From NCBI GenBank assembly GCA_046705645.1, contig JBJKQE010000300.1:1-15294 (forward strand): a DNA stretch of 15,294 nucleotides, read 5' to 3'. Below the pieces are notes generated by a model, which saw only the letters and a program-made list of their open reading frames with translations, was not told the DNA's origin and ran no database searches. Origin of the DNA: FEN-1297 sp046705645 (GTDB taxonomy: Bacteria > Bacteroidota > Ignavibacteria > Ignavibacteriales > Ignavibacteriaceae). A program made the position numbers and the translations under genes. Position 1 is the stretch's first letter. Each line of letters begins with the position of its first letter. Positions 15,130 through 15,294 of this stretch are shown here, in pieces.

Positions 15130-15294
15130 TTAGTGCAGAAGCAATAATATTCTGTCCGGTCTGATTGAGCCGATCAATTTGAAGAAATCGGTAAAAGGTA
15201 TATCTCTATTCCATGAAAACAAAGTAATAAAAGCTTCGGCTTCTACATTGTCCCGTGGTACAAAGCCCCAATAACGGCTGTCCCAGCTTTCATC
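15130..15294 (-). CDS. Second signal peptidase I, C-terminal fragment at the window edge
   Basis: The last 54 residues of another type I signal peptidase, cut by the window end; the stop is TAA at 15132-15130. The fragment begins inside box E (DESWDSRYWGFVP) and runs to FFKLIGSIRPDRILLLLH. Over this stretch 45 of 54 residues match the C-terminus of the neighbouring complete lepB product, including SRYWGFVP and LFSWNRDIPF. At the DNA level, a 22-bp block at 15192-15213 is identical to 14106-14127. It is therefore a tandem paralogue, 150 bp upstream of the complete gene in transcription order. Whether its catalytic Ser and Lys are intact cannot be seen here. Confidence 0.92.
   Translation of the reverse strand, partial: DESWDSRYWGFVPRDNVEAEAFITLFSWNRDIPFTDFFKLIGSIRPDRILLLLH

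Overview
The window is about 15.3 kb of AT-rich bacterial chromosome, densely coding, with several TTG or GTG starts and few strong Shine-Dalgarno sites. The gene content suggests an Ignavibacteria-like member of the Bacteroidota/Chlorobi (FCB) group: a soluble multi-PAS/GAF kinase, a paired catalytic and non-catalytic M16 peptidase, tandem LepB paralogues and an outer-membrane barrel protein. This placement is inference from protein style and base composition, not from a search. I see no tRNA, rRNA, CRISPR array, insertion sequence or phage gene.

Layout. Bases 1-360 (+) are the 3' end of an aldehyde dehydrogenase of the succinate-semialdehyde type. It converges, 9 bp between stops, on two histidine kinase genes on the minus strand: a hybrid PAS kinase with a C-terminal receiver (5462 to 3804), and after 212 bp a 1073-residue kinase with five PAS domains and a GAF domain (3591 to 370). 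Neither kinase has a membrane segment, and no separate response regulator lies nearby. Each has a palindrome with AGAA...TTCT arms upstream. A 346-bp divergent intergenic region (5463-5808) follows.

Bases 5809-11123 (+) hold seven closely spaced genes, probably one or two transcription units: truA (tRNA pseudouridine synthase), an SDR/FabG-like reductase, a DUF2231 membrane protein, a polytopic membrane protein, a small exported beta-barrel-like protein, an enoyl-CoA hydratase, and a membrane-anchored protein that looks like a degenerate divergent polysaccharide deacetylase. The reductase, the hydratase and the dehydrogenase at the left edge fit general fatty-acid and aldehyde metabolism, but the unit as a whole has mixed function.

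Bases 11320-15294 (-) hold, in transcription order, the 3' end of one signal peptidase I gene, a complete second signal peptidase I gene, a strong intrinsic terminator, a catalytic M16 zinc peptidase, and a coupled M16 homologue that has lost its zinc site. The signal peptidases and M16 proteins are all proteolytic, but nothing in the sequence proves a shared pathway.

I did not find a clearly new multi-gene system. The items most worth a second look are the degenerate deacetylase-like protein, the related palindromes upstream of the two kinases, the tandem signal peptidases, and the terminator just ahead of the M16 pair.
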